Positions 25,330 to 34,510 are shown, counted from the first letter of the stretch. The stretch: 64,000 nt of DNA from Streptomyces sp. CB02923 (GCF_001905005.1 NZ_LWKZ01000029.1:166399-230398); one strand, 5' to 3'. Numbers and translations are program-made. Notes: generated by a model from the letters alone, not told the origin.

Positions 25330-25700
25330 AGCCGTACGCAGCGCGCTCCCCGACGGGCCGCGCGGCCGCCGCGGAAAACCGTTGGCGCGGCGGCCGCCCC
25401 CGCCCGTACCGTTTCCGGAGTCGGCGCACCCGCGCGCCGTCGCACGTGCCCGACTTCGCACGTGTCCCTCTCTCGGGCCCCGCCCCGGAAAGCAGTGTCT
25501 ATGCCCCGGCCGGCGCTGAGCGCGCCTCACCACCGCGCGGACGAACCCCGCCGCTGACCTTCGCCGTCTCCGGCCGCCGTCCGCCACGCCGGCCCGGCCG
25601 CACCCGCCTTCGCGCGGTGCCGCCCGCTGCCCGCACGACCGAGGCCCGCTCGGCCTGCTCCCGCTGCCACTTCCCACGTTTTCCGGCAAGGAGTCCCCGA
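25330..25700. other. 370-bp gap without a recognised gene
   Basis: The frame of the downstream RNHCP gene is open through part of this stretch but has no start with a ribosome site before 25701. A short direct repeat TCGCACGTG occurs at about 25439 and 25456. Nothing else stands out. Confidence 0.45.
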
Positions 25701-26084
25701 GTGCTGTCCGACAGCCCCGACCGTTTCCACCGTCCGAACCCGCTCCCGCGCACCGACACCTTCACCTGCGTCCGGTGCGGACTGACCGTCACCACCCTCG
25801 ACCCGGCCGGCAACCGCCGCAACCACTGCCCCAGCTGCCTGCACTCCCGGCACGTACGGGACGCGGTCGAGGGCGGCCCGTCCACCTGCCGGTCCCGGAT
25901 GTCGCCGATCGCCATCGCGGTGCTGCGCACCGGCGACTGGATGGTCATCCACCGGTGCACCCGCTGCGACGAGCTGACGTCCAGTCCGGTCTCCCCGGAC
26001 GACAACCAGCTGATCCTGATGCGGATGGCGGTCCGGCCGCTGGCCCAGCCGCCGTTCCCGCTCGAAGCGTTCGGCGACCTGTGA
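25701..26084 (+). CDS. RNHCP domain protein, copy 1
   Basis: 127 residues. The RNHCP family motif RRNHCPSCLHSRHV sits near residue 37, after FTCVRCGLTV and before HRCTRCDELTSSPV. The three CxxC/HCPxC pairs form a probable zinc site. The C-terminus ends PLAQPPFPLEAFGDL. GTG at 25701 has AAGGAG 7 nt upstream. A paralog follows 18 nt downstream in the same direction, so the two form an operon. The family has no established function. Confidence 0.88.
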   Translation: MLSDSPDRFHRPNPLPRTDTFTCVRCGLTVTTLDPAGNRRNHCPSCLHSRHVRDAVEGGPSTCRSRMSPIAIAVLRTGDWMVIHRCTRCDELTSSPVSPDDNQLILMRMAVRPLAQPPFPLEAFGDL

Positions 26085-26102
26085 GCGGGGAGTGACGAGA
26101 CC

Positions 26103-26519
26103 ATGCCACGACGCCGTACCCCGGGACAGCAGCGCCGCGCCCAGCGGCCCAAGGACGTCCTCCACGGGCCGGGCGGCGCGTCCGGCGACACGTTCCGCTG
26201 CGTCGGATGCCGCCTGGAGGTCCCGCTGGCCGCACCGGGCACCGCCCACCGCAACCACTGCCCGCACTGCCTGGCCAGCCGCCACGTGGACCGCAGGATC
26301 CCGGGCGACCGGTCCGCGGCCTGCGGCGGCCGGATGCAAGCCCTGTGCCTGACCACCCGGCAGGACGGGGAGTGGCTGCTGATCCACCAGTGCCTGGCCT
26401 GCGACGAGCTGAGCACCAACCGCACCGCGGGCGACGACAACGCCCTGGCCCTGATACGCCTGGCCGTCCGGCCCCTGGCCGACACCGGGATGCCCGTACG
26501 GGCGCTGATCACCCTGTGA
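26103..26519 (+). CDS. RNHCP domain protein, copy 2
   Basis: 138 residues, paralog of the preceding gene. It has a basic N-terminus (MPRRRTPGQQRRAQRPKD), then FRCVGCRLEVPL, HRNHCPHCLASRHVDRR, and HQCLACDELSTNR. Spacing of the Cys pairs is the same as in copy 1 and the C-terminal AVRPLADTGMPVRALI aligns with it. The added basic tail suggests nucleic-acid contact, which is inference. A perfect hairpin terminator follows 4 nt after the stop. Confidence 0.88.
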   Translation: MPRRRTPGQQRRAQRPKDVLHGPGGASGDTFRCVGCRLEVPLAAPGTAHRNHCPHCLASRHVDRRIPGDRSAACGGRMQALCLTTRQDGEWLLIHQCLACDELSTNRTAGDDNALALIRLAVRPLADTGMPVRALITL

Positions 26520-26523
26520 AAAA

Positions 26524-26561
26524 GCCGGGGCCCGGACCGGAAAACCGGTCCGGGCCCCGGC
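26524..26561. terminator. 17-bp perfect hairpin between RNHCP genes and rtcB
   Basis: Arms GCCGGGGCCCGGACCGG and CCGGTCCGGGCCCCGGC enclose the tetraloop AAAA. It lies between convergent genes (stops at 26519 and 26591) and can end transcripts from both sides. Confidence 0.85.
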
Positions 26562-26590
26562 CCAGGGCGCGCGGCCCCGGGTGGCCGCGC

Positions 26591-27784
26591 TCAGCCCTTC
26601 ACGCACACCACCTGCTTGAGCTTGGCCACGACCTCCACCAGGTCCCGCTGCTGGTCGATGACCTTCTCGATCGGCTTGTACGCGCCCGGGATCTCGTCCA
26701 CGACGCCGGAGTCCTTGCGGCACTCCACGCCCCGCGTCTGCTCCTCCAGGTCCCGCGTCGAGAAACGCTTCTTCGCCGCGTTGCGGCTCATCTTCCGGCC
26801 GGCGCCGTGCGACGCGGAGTTGAAGGACGCCGGGTTTCCGAGGCCCTTGACGATGTACGAGCCGGTGCCCATCGAGCCGGGGATGATGCCGTAGTCGCCG
26901 CTCCCGGCGCGGATCGCGCCCTTGCGCGTCACGAGCAGGTCCAGGCCGTCGTACCGCTCCTCCGCCACGTAGTTGTGGTGGCAGGAGATCACCGGCTCGA
27001 ACGTCGGCTTCGCCTTCTGGAACTCCTTGCGGACGACGTCCTGGAAGAGGGCCATCATGATCGCGCGGTTGTGCTTGGCGTACTCCTGCGCCCAGAAGAG
27101 GTCGTTGCGGTACGCCGCCATCTGCGGGGTGTCCGCGATGAAGACGGCGAGGTCGCGGTCGACCAGCCCCTGGTTGTGCGGCAGCTGCTGCGCCTGGCCG
27201 ATGTGGAAGTCGGCCAGTTCCTTGCCGATGTTGCGGGAGCCGGAGTGCAGCATCAGCCACACCGAGCCGGACTCGTCGAGGCAGAACTCGATGAAGTGGT
27301 TGCCGCCGCCGAGCGACCCCATCTGCTTGACGGCCCGGTCCTCGCGGAACCTGACCGCTTCCGCCACCCCGCCGAAGCGGGCCCAGAAGTCGCTCCAGCC
27401 GCTCGTCGCCAGGCCGTGCAGGCGGCGCGGGTCCACCGGGTCGTCGTGCATGGCCCGGCCGACCGGGATGGCCTCCTCGATCTTGGAGCGGAGGCGGGAC
27501 AGGTCGCCGGGCAGGTCGTCGGCGGTGAGCGAGGTCCGGACGGCGCTCATCCCGCACCCGATGTCGACGCCGACGGCCGCCGGGCAGACCGCGCCGTGCA
27601 TGGCGATCACCGATCCGACCGTCGCACCCTTGCCGTAATGCACGTCCGGCATCACGGCCAGGCCCTTGATCCATGGCAGGGTGGCCACGTTGCGCAGCTG
27701 CTGCATGGCCACGCCCTCGACCGTGGACGGGTCCGCCCACATCCGGATCGGAACCTTCGCTCCGGGCACTTCGGTGTACGACAT
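26591..27784 (-). CDS. rtcB: RNA-splicing ligase RtcB
   Basis: 397-residue 3'-phosphate/5'-OH RNA ligase that uses GTP and manganese. Metal and active-site motifs are VGVDIGCGMSAVRT, GGGNHFIEFCLD, LMLHSGSRNIGKE and the guanylylated-His region SHGAGRKMSRNAAKK. The length is short of the E. coli enzyme (about 408) but complete. ATG at 27784 (MSYTEVPG) sits behind GGGGAAA; a longer frame upstream encodes a hydrophobic run and is not supported. There is no rtcA or rtcR gene nearby. Confidence 0.95.
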   Translation of the reverse strand: MSYTEVPGAKVPIRMWADPSTVEGVAMQQLRNVATLPWIKGLAVMPDVHYGKGATVGSVIAMHGAVCPAAVGVDIGCGMSAVRTSLTADDLPGDLSRLRSKIEEAIPVGRAMHDDPVDPRRLHGLATSGWSDFWARFGGVAEAVRFREDRAVKQMGSLGGGNHFIEFCLDESGSVWLMLHSGSRNIGKELADFHIGQAQQLPHNQGLVDRDLAVFIADTPQMAAYRNDLFWAQEYAKHNRAIMMALFQDVVRKEFQKAKPTFEPVISCHHNYVAEERYDGLDLLVTRKGAIRAGSGDYGIIPGSMGTGSYIVKGLGNPASFNSASHGAGRKMSRNAAKKRFSTRDLEEQTRGVECRKDSGVVDEIPGAYKPIEKVIDQQRDLVEVVAKLKQVVCVKG

Positions 27785-27945
27785 AATTTCCCCATTCCCC
27801 CGAAAAACAATAAATAGCAAAAGCCGGACAAGGAGTCTGATCAAGGACAGGGGACCGGCGTATGCGGCAGAACGTGCGGTAGACATTGTGTCCATCCGCC
27901 GCCTGGCCGCGGCAACCAGATTTCCTACGGAAGGAGCCGGGAACG

Positions 27946-28866
27946 GTGCAGCGAAGGGCGTTCGTACCGGGTACCGCGCTGGCGACCGCGGCAGCGCTGG
28001 CCGCCACGCTCACCGCCTGCACCGGCAGCTCCGCATCCGGCGGCGGCGCCGACGACACCAAGAGCGGCGGCTCGGCCGCCACGAGCACGTCCGCCGAGCC
28101 CGGCAAGTACAAGACGCTCCCCGAGCCCTGCGGCCTGCCCGGCAAGGGCATCCTGCGCCGGCTGCTCCCGCCCGGCGGCGCGGAGAGCCCGCAGGACGCC
28201 GAGAAGGTCTACGCGGGCAGCGCCGACATCACGTACGACACGGACCGCCGCGTCGGCTGCCGCTGGAAGCGCGAGGCCCCCGACGGCACCCGCCACCTCA
28301 CCCTCGACTTCGAGCGGGTCGTCTCCTACGACCCCGCGGTCAGCGACGACGACAAGGCGCAGAGCGTCTACGGGAAGAAGGAGCTCGCCGCCGAGCTGCC
28401 CCCCGGCGGCAGTACGACCCCCACCCCCACCCCGTCCACCGGCAAGGACGGGCAGCCCGGGACGGAGACCGGCGGCGGCCAGGAGACCGGCGGCGGCCAA
28501 GGGACCGACGGCAGCCAGGAGACCGGAAAGGGCACCGACGGCGGCAAGGCGTCCCTCGCCCCCTCCACGCCCCCGCCCTCCCCGTCCTCCCCGTCGGGCA
28601 AGGGCGCGAGCGACTCGCCCGGCGCCGCCATCGCCCCGCGCGTCCTGGACGGCCTCGGCGACGCCGCGTTCCTCAACGACAAACTGATCACCGCCGACAG
28701 CGGCGTGCACCGTGACGTCACCATCGTCTTCCGCTCCTCGAACGTCATCGTGACCATCGGCTACGACCAGTGGTCGGCCGACAAGACGACCATGCCCGAC
28801 AGCAAGGACCTCCAGGACAAGGCGCAGGCACTGGCCCAGGAACTGGCCGACCGCTTCAACGAATAG
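27946..28866 (+). CDS. DUF3558-type lipoprotein, copy 1
   Basis: 306 residues. Signal peptide with lipobox LTAC near residue 25. A mature domain opens with EPCGLPGKGILRRLLP and has a paired Cys in RRVGCRWKRE. A low-complexity Gly/Gln/Thr insert (GGGQETGGGQGTDGSQETG) occupies about residues 160-230. The domain then resumes with VLDGLGDAAFLND and ends ALAQELADRFNE. GTG at 27946 has GGAAGGAG about 10 nt upstream. Family members are secreted actinobacterial lipoproteins of unknown function. A second DUF3558 gene follows. Confidence 0.82.
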   Translation: MQRRAFVPGTALATAAALAATLTACTGSSASGGGADDTKSGGSAATSTSAEPGKYKTLPEPCGLPGKGILRRLLPPGGAESPQDAEKVYAGSADITYDTDRRVGCRWKREAPDGTRHLTLDFERVVSYDPAVSDDDKAQSVYGKKELAAELPPGGSTTPTPTPSTGKDGQPGTETGGGQETGGGQGTDGSQETGKGTDGGKASLAPSTPPPSPSSPSGKGASDSPGAAIAPRVLDGLGDAAFLNDKLITADSGVHRDVTIVFRSSNVIVTIGYDQWSADKTTMPDSKDLQDKAQALAQELADRFNE

Positions 28867-29066
28867 CCTGGTTTGTCCGGCGAGTAACGTCACGAATCGC
28901 CCTCCGGCCGCCCTCCGCCGCGTACCGTGTGCCCCCGAGCCCCGCGCGCGGCAGCGTCGCCGCGCGCCCCCGAAGGACGTACCGCACGCGGACCGCACCC
29001 GGACCGCGGACGGCACCCGACGGCGTCCCTGCGACGCGCCGAACGACGACGAACAGCGAAGGAACC

Positions 29067-29789
29067 ATGCACCGTTCAGCCAAGCGACTCGCCAGCCTCC
29101 TCGCCTGCGCAGCCGTACCGGTGATGCTCGTCGCCGGCTGCTCCTCCGACGACGACTCCGGCAAGAAGAAGGACGCGGGCGGCGCATCGAAGACCGCCAC
29201 CCCCAGCAAGAGCGCCAGCCCCTCCCCCAGCGTCGCGCCCGCCAAGATGAAGAAGCTGCCCAACCCCTGCCAGGCCGTGTCCAAGGACACGATCAAGAAG
29301 CTGGTGCCGAAGGCCAAGAACGAGGCCGGCGAGCAGGGCAAGTCCTCCGACGCCATGGCCCGCGGCTACTGCGCCTGGAACAGCTCCGACTCCCAGGGCG
29401 TGGACGGCACCCAGTACCGCTGGCTGGACGTCGGCTTCCAGCGCTACGACTCCGACCCCACCCTGGGCACCGGCGAGAAGCGCGCCACCGACTTCTACAA
29501 GAAGCAGGTCGACGCGGCGAAGGCCACCCAGGGCGCCAAGAACCCGAAGACCGGCGCGGTCGACGGCAACGGCGACGAGTCCTCCTGGATCACGTACGAC
29601 CTCCAGAAGGACGACAACGACTTCAAGAACCAGACGGTGATCGCCCGCACCGCGAACGTCGTGGTCACCGTCAACTACAACGGCGCGGGCCTGGCCGGCG
29701 CCGACGCCCCCGACCCGAGCGACCTGCTCAAGGCCGCCGAAACCGCCTCCAAGGAAGCCGTCGCCGCGGTCGGCAAGGCCAACCAGTAG
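29067..29789 (+). CDS. DUF3558-type lipoprotein, copy 2
   Basis: 240 residues. Lipobox VAGC near residue 25, a Ser/Lys/Pro linker to about 65, then the DUF3558 domain with LPNPCQAVSKDTIKKLVP, MARGYCAWNSSD, and NVVVTVNYNGAG. ATG at 29067 follows GAAGGAA. Same strand and order as copy 1 and the following DUF2637 gene. The two copies differ in their insert and linker, so duplication is old. Function unknown. Confidence 0.85.
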   Translation: MHRSAKRLASLLACAAVPVMLVAGCSSDDDSGKKKDAGGASKTATPSKSASPSPSVAPAKMKKLPNPCQAVSKDTIKKLVPKAKNEAGEQGKSSDAMARGYCAWNSSDSQGVDGTQYRWLDVGFQRYDSDPTLGTGEKRATDFYKKQVDAAKATQGAKNPKTGAVDGNGDESSWITYDLQKDDNDFKNQTVIARTANVVVTVNYNGAGLAGADAPDPSDLLKAAETASKEAVAAVGKANQ

Positions 29790-29897
29790 CCGCTGCCACG
29801 GACCTCCCCGGCCCCCGCTTGACGGGTGTGCCAGGCTGAGCGCGCCACACGGCGCCGGACGGCGCCGCCGTCAGCCGAGGCCGGGGAGGGATCGCGG

Positions 29898-31361
29898 GTG
29901 CCCGCGACACACGCGACGCGCTGGAGCCGTACCCACCGCATCCTGATCGGAGTGGTCGCCACCGGCGCCGCCCTGATCGCGGCCATCGGCTTCGCCGGCT
30001 CCTACACCGCCGTACGCGACCTCGCCGAACGCAAGGGCTTCGGCGCCTTCTCCGCCGTCTTCCCCCTCGGCATCGACGCCGGGATCGTGGTCCTGCTCGC
30101 ACTGGACCTGCTGCTGACGTGGACCCGCATCCCGTTCCCCCTGCTGCGCCAGACCGCCTGGCTGCTGACCGCCGCCACCATCGCCTTCAACGGCGCCGCG
30201 GCCTGGCCCGACCCGCTCGGCGTCGGGATGCACGCGGTGATCCCGGTGCTCTTCGTGGTCGCCGTCGAGGCCGCCCGGCACGCCGTCGGCCGGCTCGCCG
30301 ACCTCACCGCCGACAAGCACATGGAGGGCGTCCGCCTCGCCCGCTGGCTGCTGGCGTTCCCCTCCACGTTCCGGCTCTGGCGCCGGATGAAGCTGTGGGA
30401 GCTGCGGTCGTACGACGAAGTGATCCAGCTGGAGCGGGACCGGCTGGTCTACCGGACGCGGCTGCGGGCCCGGTACGGGCGGGCCTGGCGGCGGCGGGCG
30501 CCCGTCGAGGCGCTGATGCCGCTGCGGCTGGCGCGGTACGGGGTGCCGCTCGCGGAGACGGGCGCGGCGGGGCTCGCGGCTGCGGGGATCGAGGCCGGTA
30601 CGCCCGTACGGGAAGCGCCCGCCGGAGCCGGTCCGGAAGCGCCCGCCGGAGCCGGTCCGGAAGCGCCCGTGCTCGACCGCCCGCCGACAGTTGCGCCGAG
30701 CATCGCCCCGGCACCTGCGCCTGCGCCTGTCTCTGCCCCGGACGCCGCTCCTGCTCCGGCTCCTGTCCCGGATGTCGCCCCTGCTCCGGGTCCGGCTCCG
30801 GACGCCGCTCCTGCCCCCGCCCCGGCATCCGACGACGCGGAGGCGGCTGAACATCCGCAGCACGACCCGCGGTTGACCGTGCCCGTTGGCCCCGGCCGCA
30901 CCCGGCCGCTCGGCGGTACGGCCGGCCCGCTGCCCATCCCGGAACCGCGCCCCGCACCGGAGCCGTACGCCGCACCGGAACCGCGCCCCGCACCGGAACC
31001 GCGCCCCGCACCGGAACCGCCCGCCGCGCCGGAGCCGCCCGCCGCCCCCGCAGCCGAAGCCCCCAAGGCCCCCGAAGCCCCAGAAACCCCCGAAACCTCC
31101 GACGTCCCAGAAACCCCCGAACCCGCCGGACTTCCCGACGACATCCCGCGCGACGAGGCCTACTACGCGGCCTTCCGCACGTATGTCGCCGAGAAGAACG
31201 GCTTCCCCGACTCCCGGCAGTTCGGCCGCTACCTGCTGGACGTGTACGGCGTCACCGGCCGTGAGGGCGGCCCCCTCAGCGAGGGCTATCTGCGGGCGTT
31301 CGTACGCGATTTCCGGCACCGGCTGCGGGAGGAGATGGAGACCGCCGAGCACATCCCGTAG
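29898..31361 (+). CDS. DUF2637 (SpdB2-like) membrane protein
   Basis: 487 residues. Residues about 12-125 form four membrane helices with the DUF2637 pattern (ALIAAIGFAGSYTAVRDLAE, FPLGIDAGIVVLLALDLLL, TAATIAFNGAAAWPDPLGVG). A basic region (residues 140-220) precedes a long Ala/Pro/Glu-rich linker (about 235-410) and a folded end (DEAYYAAFRTYVAEKNGFPD). The family includes SpdB2 spread proteins of conjugative plasmids and chromosomal relatives. The end resembles small DNA-binding modules. GTG at 29898 has GGGAGGG 7 nt upstream. No plasmid genes are nearby. Confidence 0.82.
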   Translation: MPATHATRWSRTHRILIGVVATGAALIAAIGFAGSYTAVRDLAERKGFGAFSAVFPLGIDAGIVVLLALDLLLTWTRIPFPLLRQTAWLLTAATIAFNGAAAWPDPLGVGMHAVIPVLFVVAVEAARHAVGRLADLTADKHMEGVRLARWLLAFPSTFRLWRRMKLWELRSYDEVIQLERDRLVYRTRLRARYGRAWRRRAPVEALMPLRLARYGVPLAETGAAGLAAAGIEAGTPVREAPAGAGPEAPAGAGPEAPVLDRPPTVAPSIAPAPAPAPVSAPDAAPAPAPVPDVAPAPGPAPDAAPAPAPASDDAEAAEHPQHDPRLTVPVGPGRTRPLGGTAGPLPIPEPRPAPEPYAAPEPRPAPEPRPAPEPPAAPEPPAAPAAEAPKAPEAPETPETSDVPETPEPAGLPDDIPRDEAYYAAFRTYVAEKNGFPDSRQFGRYLLDVYGVTGREGGPLSEGYLRAFVRDFRHRLREEMETAEHIP

Positions 31362-31394
31362 CCGTGGCCATAGCTGTAGCCATAGCCGTGGCCG
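31359..31394. repeat. 12-nt triplicated repeat starting at the DUF2637 stop
   Basis: TAGCCGTGGCCA (31359-31370), TAGCTGTAGCCA (31371-31382) and TAGCCGTGGCCG (31383-31394). The first TAG is the stop codon at 31359-31361, so each unit carries a copy of the stop. Confidence 0.7.
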
Positions 31395-31403
31395 GGCCCG
31401 TGC

Positions 31404-33752
31404 TCAGTGCCTCCTCAGTGGGCGCCGTCCCGGTGGCTGGGTGGGTTCCGGGCGGGTGGCCAGTTCGGGGATGGGGCGCTCCTGGGGGCTCTTGCCGGAG
31501 ACGGTGAGGGGTTCGTCGTAGTGCTGTATTTCGAGCGGGGACCCTTCGACCATGCTGTACGTCGCCGTCCTGGCGGTGATCTCCACCCGCAGCCGCCGTC
31601 CCAGCACCTGGACCGAGAACGCCAGGCGGCTGATCTTCTCGGGGAGGCGCGGTGCGAACGTCAGGCCCTGTCCCGAATGGCGCATGCCGCCGAACCCGGC
31701 GACGAGGGCGATCCACGTGCCGGCGAGTGAGGCGGTGTGCAGGCCGTCGCGGGTGTTGTTCTCCAGGTCCTGGAGGTCCATCAGCGCCGCTTCGCCCAAG
31801 TAGTCGTAGGCGAGCCGCAGATGGCCGACCTCGGCGGCCACGACGGCCTGGACGCAGGCGGAGAGGGAGGAGTCGCGTACGGTCAGCGGCTCGTAGTAGG
31901 CGAAGTTGCGCGCCTTGTGGTCCGCGTCGAAGCAGTCGCCGCGCTTGTACAGGGCGAGGACCAGGTCGGCCTGCTTGACGACCTGTTTGCGGTACAGGTC
32001 GAAGTAGGGGAAGTGCAGCATCAGCGGGTACTGGTCGGTGCGCGTGCCGGAGAAGTCCCAGGTCTGGTGGCTGGTGAAGCCCGCGGACTGCTCGTGGACC
32101 CGCAGGGTGCGGTTGTACGGTACGGCCACCGCCTCCGCCGCGTCCCGCCAGGACGCGCTCTCCTCGTCGTCGACGCCGAGCGCCTCGGCCTCCCGCGGGT
32201 GGCGTTCGGCCACGTCGGCGGCGGCCCGCAGGTTCGCCTGGGCCATGAGGTTGGTGTAGACGTTGTCGTCCGCGACGGCGCTGTACTCGTCGGGGCCGGT
32301 GACGCCGTCGATGTGGAACGTACCGTGGTGGTCGTGCTGGCCCAGCGAGTGCCACAGCCGGGCGGTCTCCACCAGGATCGGTACGGCCGTCTCCCGCTCG
32401 AACTCCTCGTCGCCGGTGGCGCACACGTAGCGGACGACCGCGTCGGCGATGTCGGCGTTGACGTGGAAGGCGGCGGTGCCGGCCGGCCAGTACGCCGAGC
32501 ACTCCGACCCTTCGATGGTCCGCCACGGGAACGCCGCCCCGCGGAAGCCGAGCTGGGCCGCCCGCTCGCAGGCGGCGCCCATCGTCTTCTGCCGCCAGCG
32601 CAGGGCTTCGGCGACGGCGTCGGGCGAGGTGTACGTGAGCATGGGCAGGACGAAGGTCTCGCTGTCCCAGAAGGTGTGTCCGTCGTAGCCGGAGCCGGTC
32701 AGGCCCTTGGCGGGGATCGCGCGCTGCTCGGCGCGGGCCCCCGCCTGGAGCACGTGGAAGAGGGCGAAGCGGACGGCCTGCTGGATCTCCGCGTCGCCGT
32801 CGACCTCGACGTCCGCGCGGTCCCAGAAGTCATCGAGGTACGCGCGCTGCTGGTCGACGAGCCCCTGCCAGCCGGTGCTGCGGGCCCCGGCGAGCGCCGC
32901 GTCCACCTGATCGCGCAGGGCGGGCAGCGAACGCGCGCTGGACCAGCCGTACGACACCGTCTTCTCCAGGCGCAGCCGCTGCCCCTGCTCCAGCAGCGAG
33001 GTGACGGTGAAGCGGGCGACGTCGTCGCCGCTCTCGCTGTCGGTACGGGTGGCGCCTTCGGGGCCGTCGACGATGTGGTCGGCTGCGGCGGCCACCCGCA
33101 GTCCGCTGCGGCGCGTGCGGTGGATGAGCCGCAGCCGCGCGTCGGAGGCGAAGTGCTCCTCCGGCTCCAGCGGGTTGTGCAGCGCCGCGGAGACCCGCGG
33201 GTCGCCGCCGGACTCGGGCAGCTGCTCGTTGGTGACGAGTTCGGACTGCACCACGACGCGGACCTCGGAGTCCAGGGGCTCGACCTCGTAGGAGACGGCG
33301 GCGACGGCCCGCTGGGAGAAGGAGACCAGGCGGGTGGAGGTCACCCGTACGGTGCAGCCGGCCGGCGAGGTCCACTCGCAGGTACGGCGCAGCAGCCCGG
33401 CGCGCAGGTCCAGCACCCGTTCGTGGCAGCGCAGCCGCCCGTAGCGCAGGTCGAACGGTTCGTCGTTGACGAGCAGCCGGATGAGCTTGCCGTTGGTGAC
33501 GTTGATGACGGTCTGGCCGGACTCCGGATAGCCGTAGCCGGCCTCGGCGTACGGCAGCGGGCGCAGTTCGTGGACGCCGTTGAGGTAGGTGCCGGGCAGG
33601 CCGTGCGGCTCGCCCTCGTCGAGGTTGCCGCGCCAGCCGATGTGCCCGTTGGACAGCGCGAAGACCGACTCGCTCTGCGGCAGCACGTCCAGGTTGAGGT
33701 CGGTCTCGCGCAGCACCCAGGGGTCGCAGGCGTACGAGGAGTGGGTGATCAT
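31404..33752 (-). CDS. Glycoside hydrolase family 65 disaccharide phosphorylase
   Basis: 782-residue GH65 enzyme, most likely a maltose, trehalose, nigerose or kojibiose phosphorylase. N-terminal super-sandwich domain (FALSNGHIGWRGNLDEGEP) then an alpha6/alpha6 barrel with TFWDSETFVLP, GSECSAYWPAG, and the catalytic general-acid Glu in GVTGPDEYSAVADDN. VVKQADLVLAL is the usual GH65 landmark. ATG at 33752 overlaps the HAD stop by 4 nt (ATGA); the frame is open beyond that, but this is a shadow of the HAD gene. Partnership with a beta-phosphoglucomutase supports phosphorolysis over hydrolysis. Confidence 0.9.
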   Translation of the reverse strand: MITHSSYACDPWVLRETDLNLDVLPQSESVFALSNGHIGWRGNLDEGEPHGLPGTYLNGVHELRPLPYAEAGYGYPESGQTVINVTNGKLIRLLVNDEPFDLRYGRLRCHERVLDLRAGLLRRTCEWTSPAGCTVRVTSTRLVSFSQRAVAAVSYEVEPLDSEVRVVVQSELVTNEQLPESGGDPRVSAALHNPLEPEEHFASDARLRLIHRTRRSGLRVAAAADHIVDGPEGATRTDSESGDDVARFTVTSLLEQGQRLRLEKTVSYGWSSARSLPALRDQVDAALAGARSTGWQGLVDQQRAYLDDFWDRADVEVDGDAEIQQAVRFALFHVLQAGARAEQRAIPAKGLTGSGYDGHTFWDSETFVLPMLTYTSPDAVAEALRWRQKTMGAACERAAQLGFRGAAFPWRTIEGSECSAYWPAGTAAFHVNADIADAVVRYVCATGDEEFERETAVPILVETARLWHSLGQHDHHGTFHIDGVTGPDEYSAVADDNVYTNLMAQANLRAAADVAERHPREAEALGVDDEESASWRDAAEAVAVPYNRTLRVHEQSAGFTSHQTWDFSGTRTDQYPLMLHFPYFDLYRKQVVKQADLVLALYKRGDCFDADHKARNFAYYEPLTVRDSSLSACVQAVVAAEVGHLRLAYDYLGEAALMDLQDLENNTRDGLHTASLAGTWIALVAGFGGMRHSGQGLTFAPRLPEKISRLAFSVQVLGRRLRVEITARTATYSMVEGSPLEIQHYDEPLTVSGKSPQERPIPELATRPEPTQPPGRRPLRRH

Positions 33753-34510
33753 GCCTGGCCGTCCTCCTTCAGCAGCTCGGCGAGGTCCGTGACGACGACG
33801 TCGGCGCCGTGCCGCCGCAGCGCGTCGGCCTGGCCGACCCGGTCGACGCCGACGACGTACCCGAAATCGCCGGCCCGCCCGGCGTCCATACCGGCGAGGG
33901 CGTCCTCGTAGACGGCCGCCTGCGCGGCGGTGACGTCCAGTTCCCTGGCGGCTTCCAGGAAGGTGTCGGGGTGTGGTTTGCCCGGCAGTTTCCGCTCGGC
34001 GGCCACGTTCCCGTCGATCCGTACGTCGAAGAGGCCCGCCATGTCCACGGACTCCAGCACCTCGCGGCAGTTGGCGCTGGAGGAGACGACGGCGGTGGCC
34101 AGGCCCCGGTCGCGTACGGCCTGCACATAGCGGCGGGAGCCCTCGTACGCCTCGGCGCCCCGCTCGCGGAGCTTCTTCAGCAGCAGGCCGTTCTTGCGGT
34201 TGCCCAGCCCGTGCACGGTCTCGCGGCCGGGCGGGTCGTCGGGGCCGCCCTCCGGCAGGTCGATGCCGCGCGAGGCGAGGAAGGTGCGGACGCCGTCGGC
34301 GCGCGGGCGGCCGTCCACGTACTCGTCGTAGTCGGTGACCGGGTCGAAGGGGGTGAACCCCGGGCCGTCCCGGTGGCGCAGGAAGTCGTCGAAGGTCTCC
34401 TTCCAGGCGGCCGTGTGCACGACGGCCGTCTTGGTCAGGACCCCGTCGAGGTCGAACAGGCAGGCCCGGACCCGGTCCGGCAGGCCGAGGGAGGTCAGCG
34501 AATCCGTCAT
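33749..34510 (-). CDS. HAD hydrolase, beta-phosphoglucomutase family
   Basis: 253 residues. Nucleophile motif CLFDLDGVLTKTA near residue 17, an extended cap with GLGNRKNGLLLKKL, motif II AVVSSSANCR near 130, and the Lys/Asp motif KPHPDTFLEA then VYEDALAGMDAG. These match beta-PGM, which turns the glucose-1-phosphate from a GH65 phosphorylase into glucose-6-phosphate. ATG at 34510 is preferred; ATG at 34558 is possible. First gene of a coupled pair with GH65. Confidence 0.88.
   Translation of the reverse strand: MTDSLTSLGLPDRVRACLFDLDGVLTKTAVVHTAAWKETFDDFLRHRDGPGFTPFDPVTDYDEYVDGRPRADGVRTFLASRGIDLPEGGPDDPPGRETVHGLGNRKNGLLLKKLRERGAEAYEGSRRYVQAVRDRGLATAVVSSSANCREVLESVDMAGLFDVRIDGNVAAERKLPGKPHPDTFLEAARELDVTAAQAAVYEDALAGMDAGRAGDFGYVVGVDRVGQADALRRHGADVVVTDLAELLKEDGQA

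Noticed and set aside
27784..27895. A longer RtcB start adding a hydrophobic N-terminus
   Set aside because: RtcB is cytosolic and the conserved N-terminus begins at MSYTEVPG with a ribosome site in front.
29898..31361. DUF2637 protein as sign of an integrated conjugative plasmid
   Set aside because: No tra, rep, integrase or attachment site is visible in the flanks.
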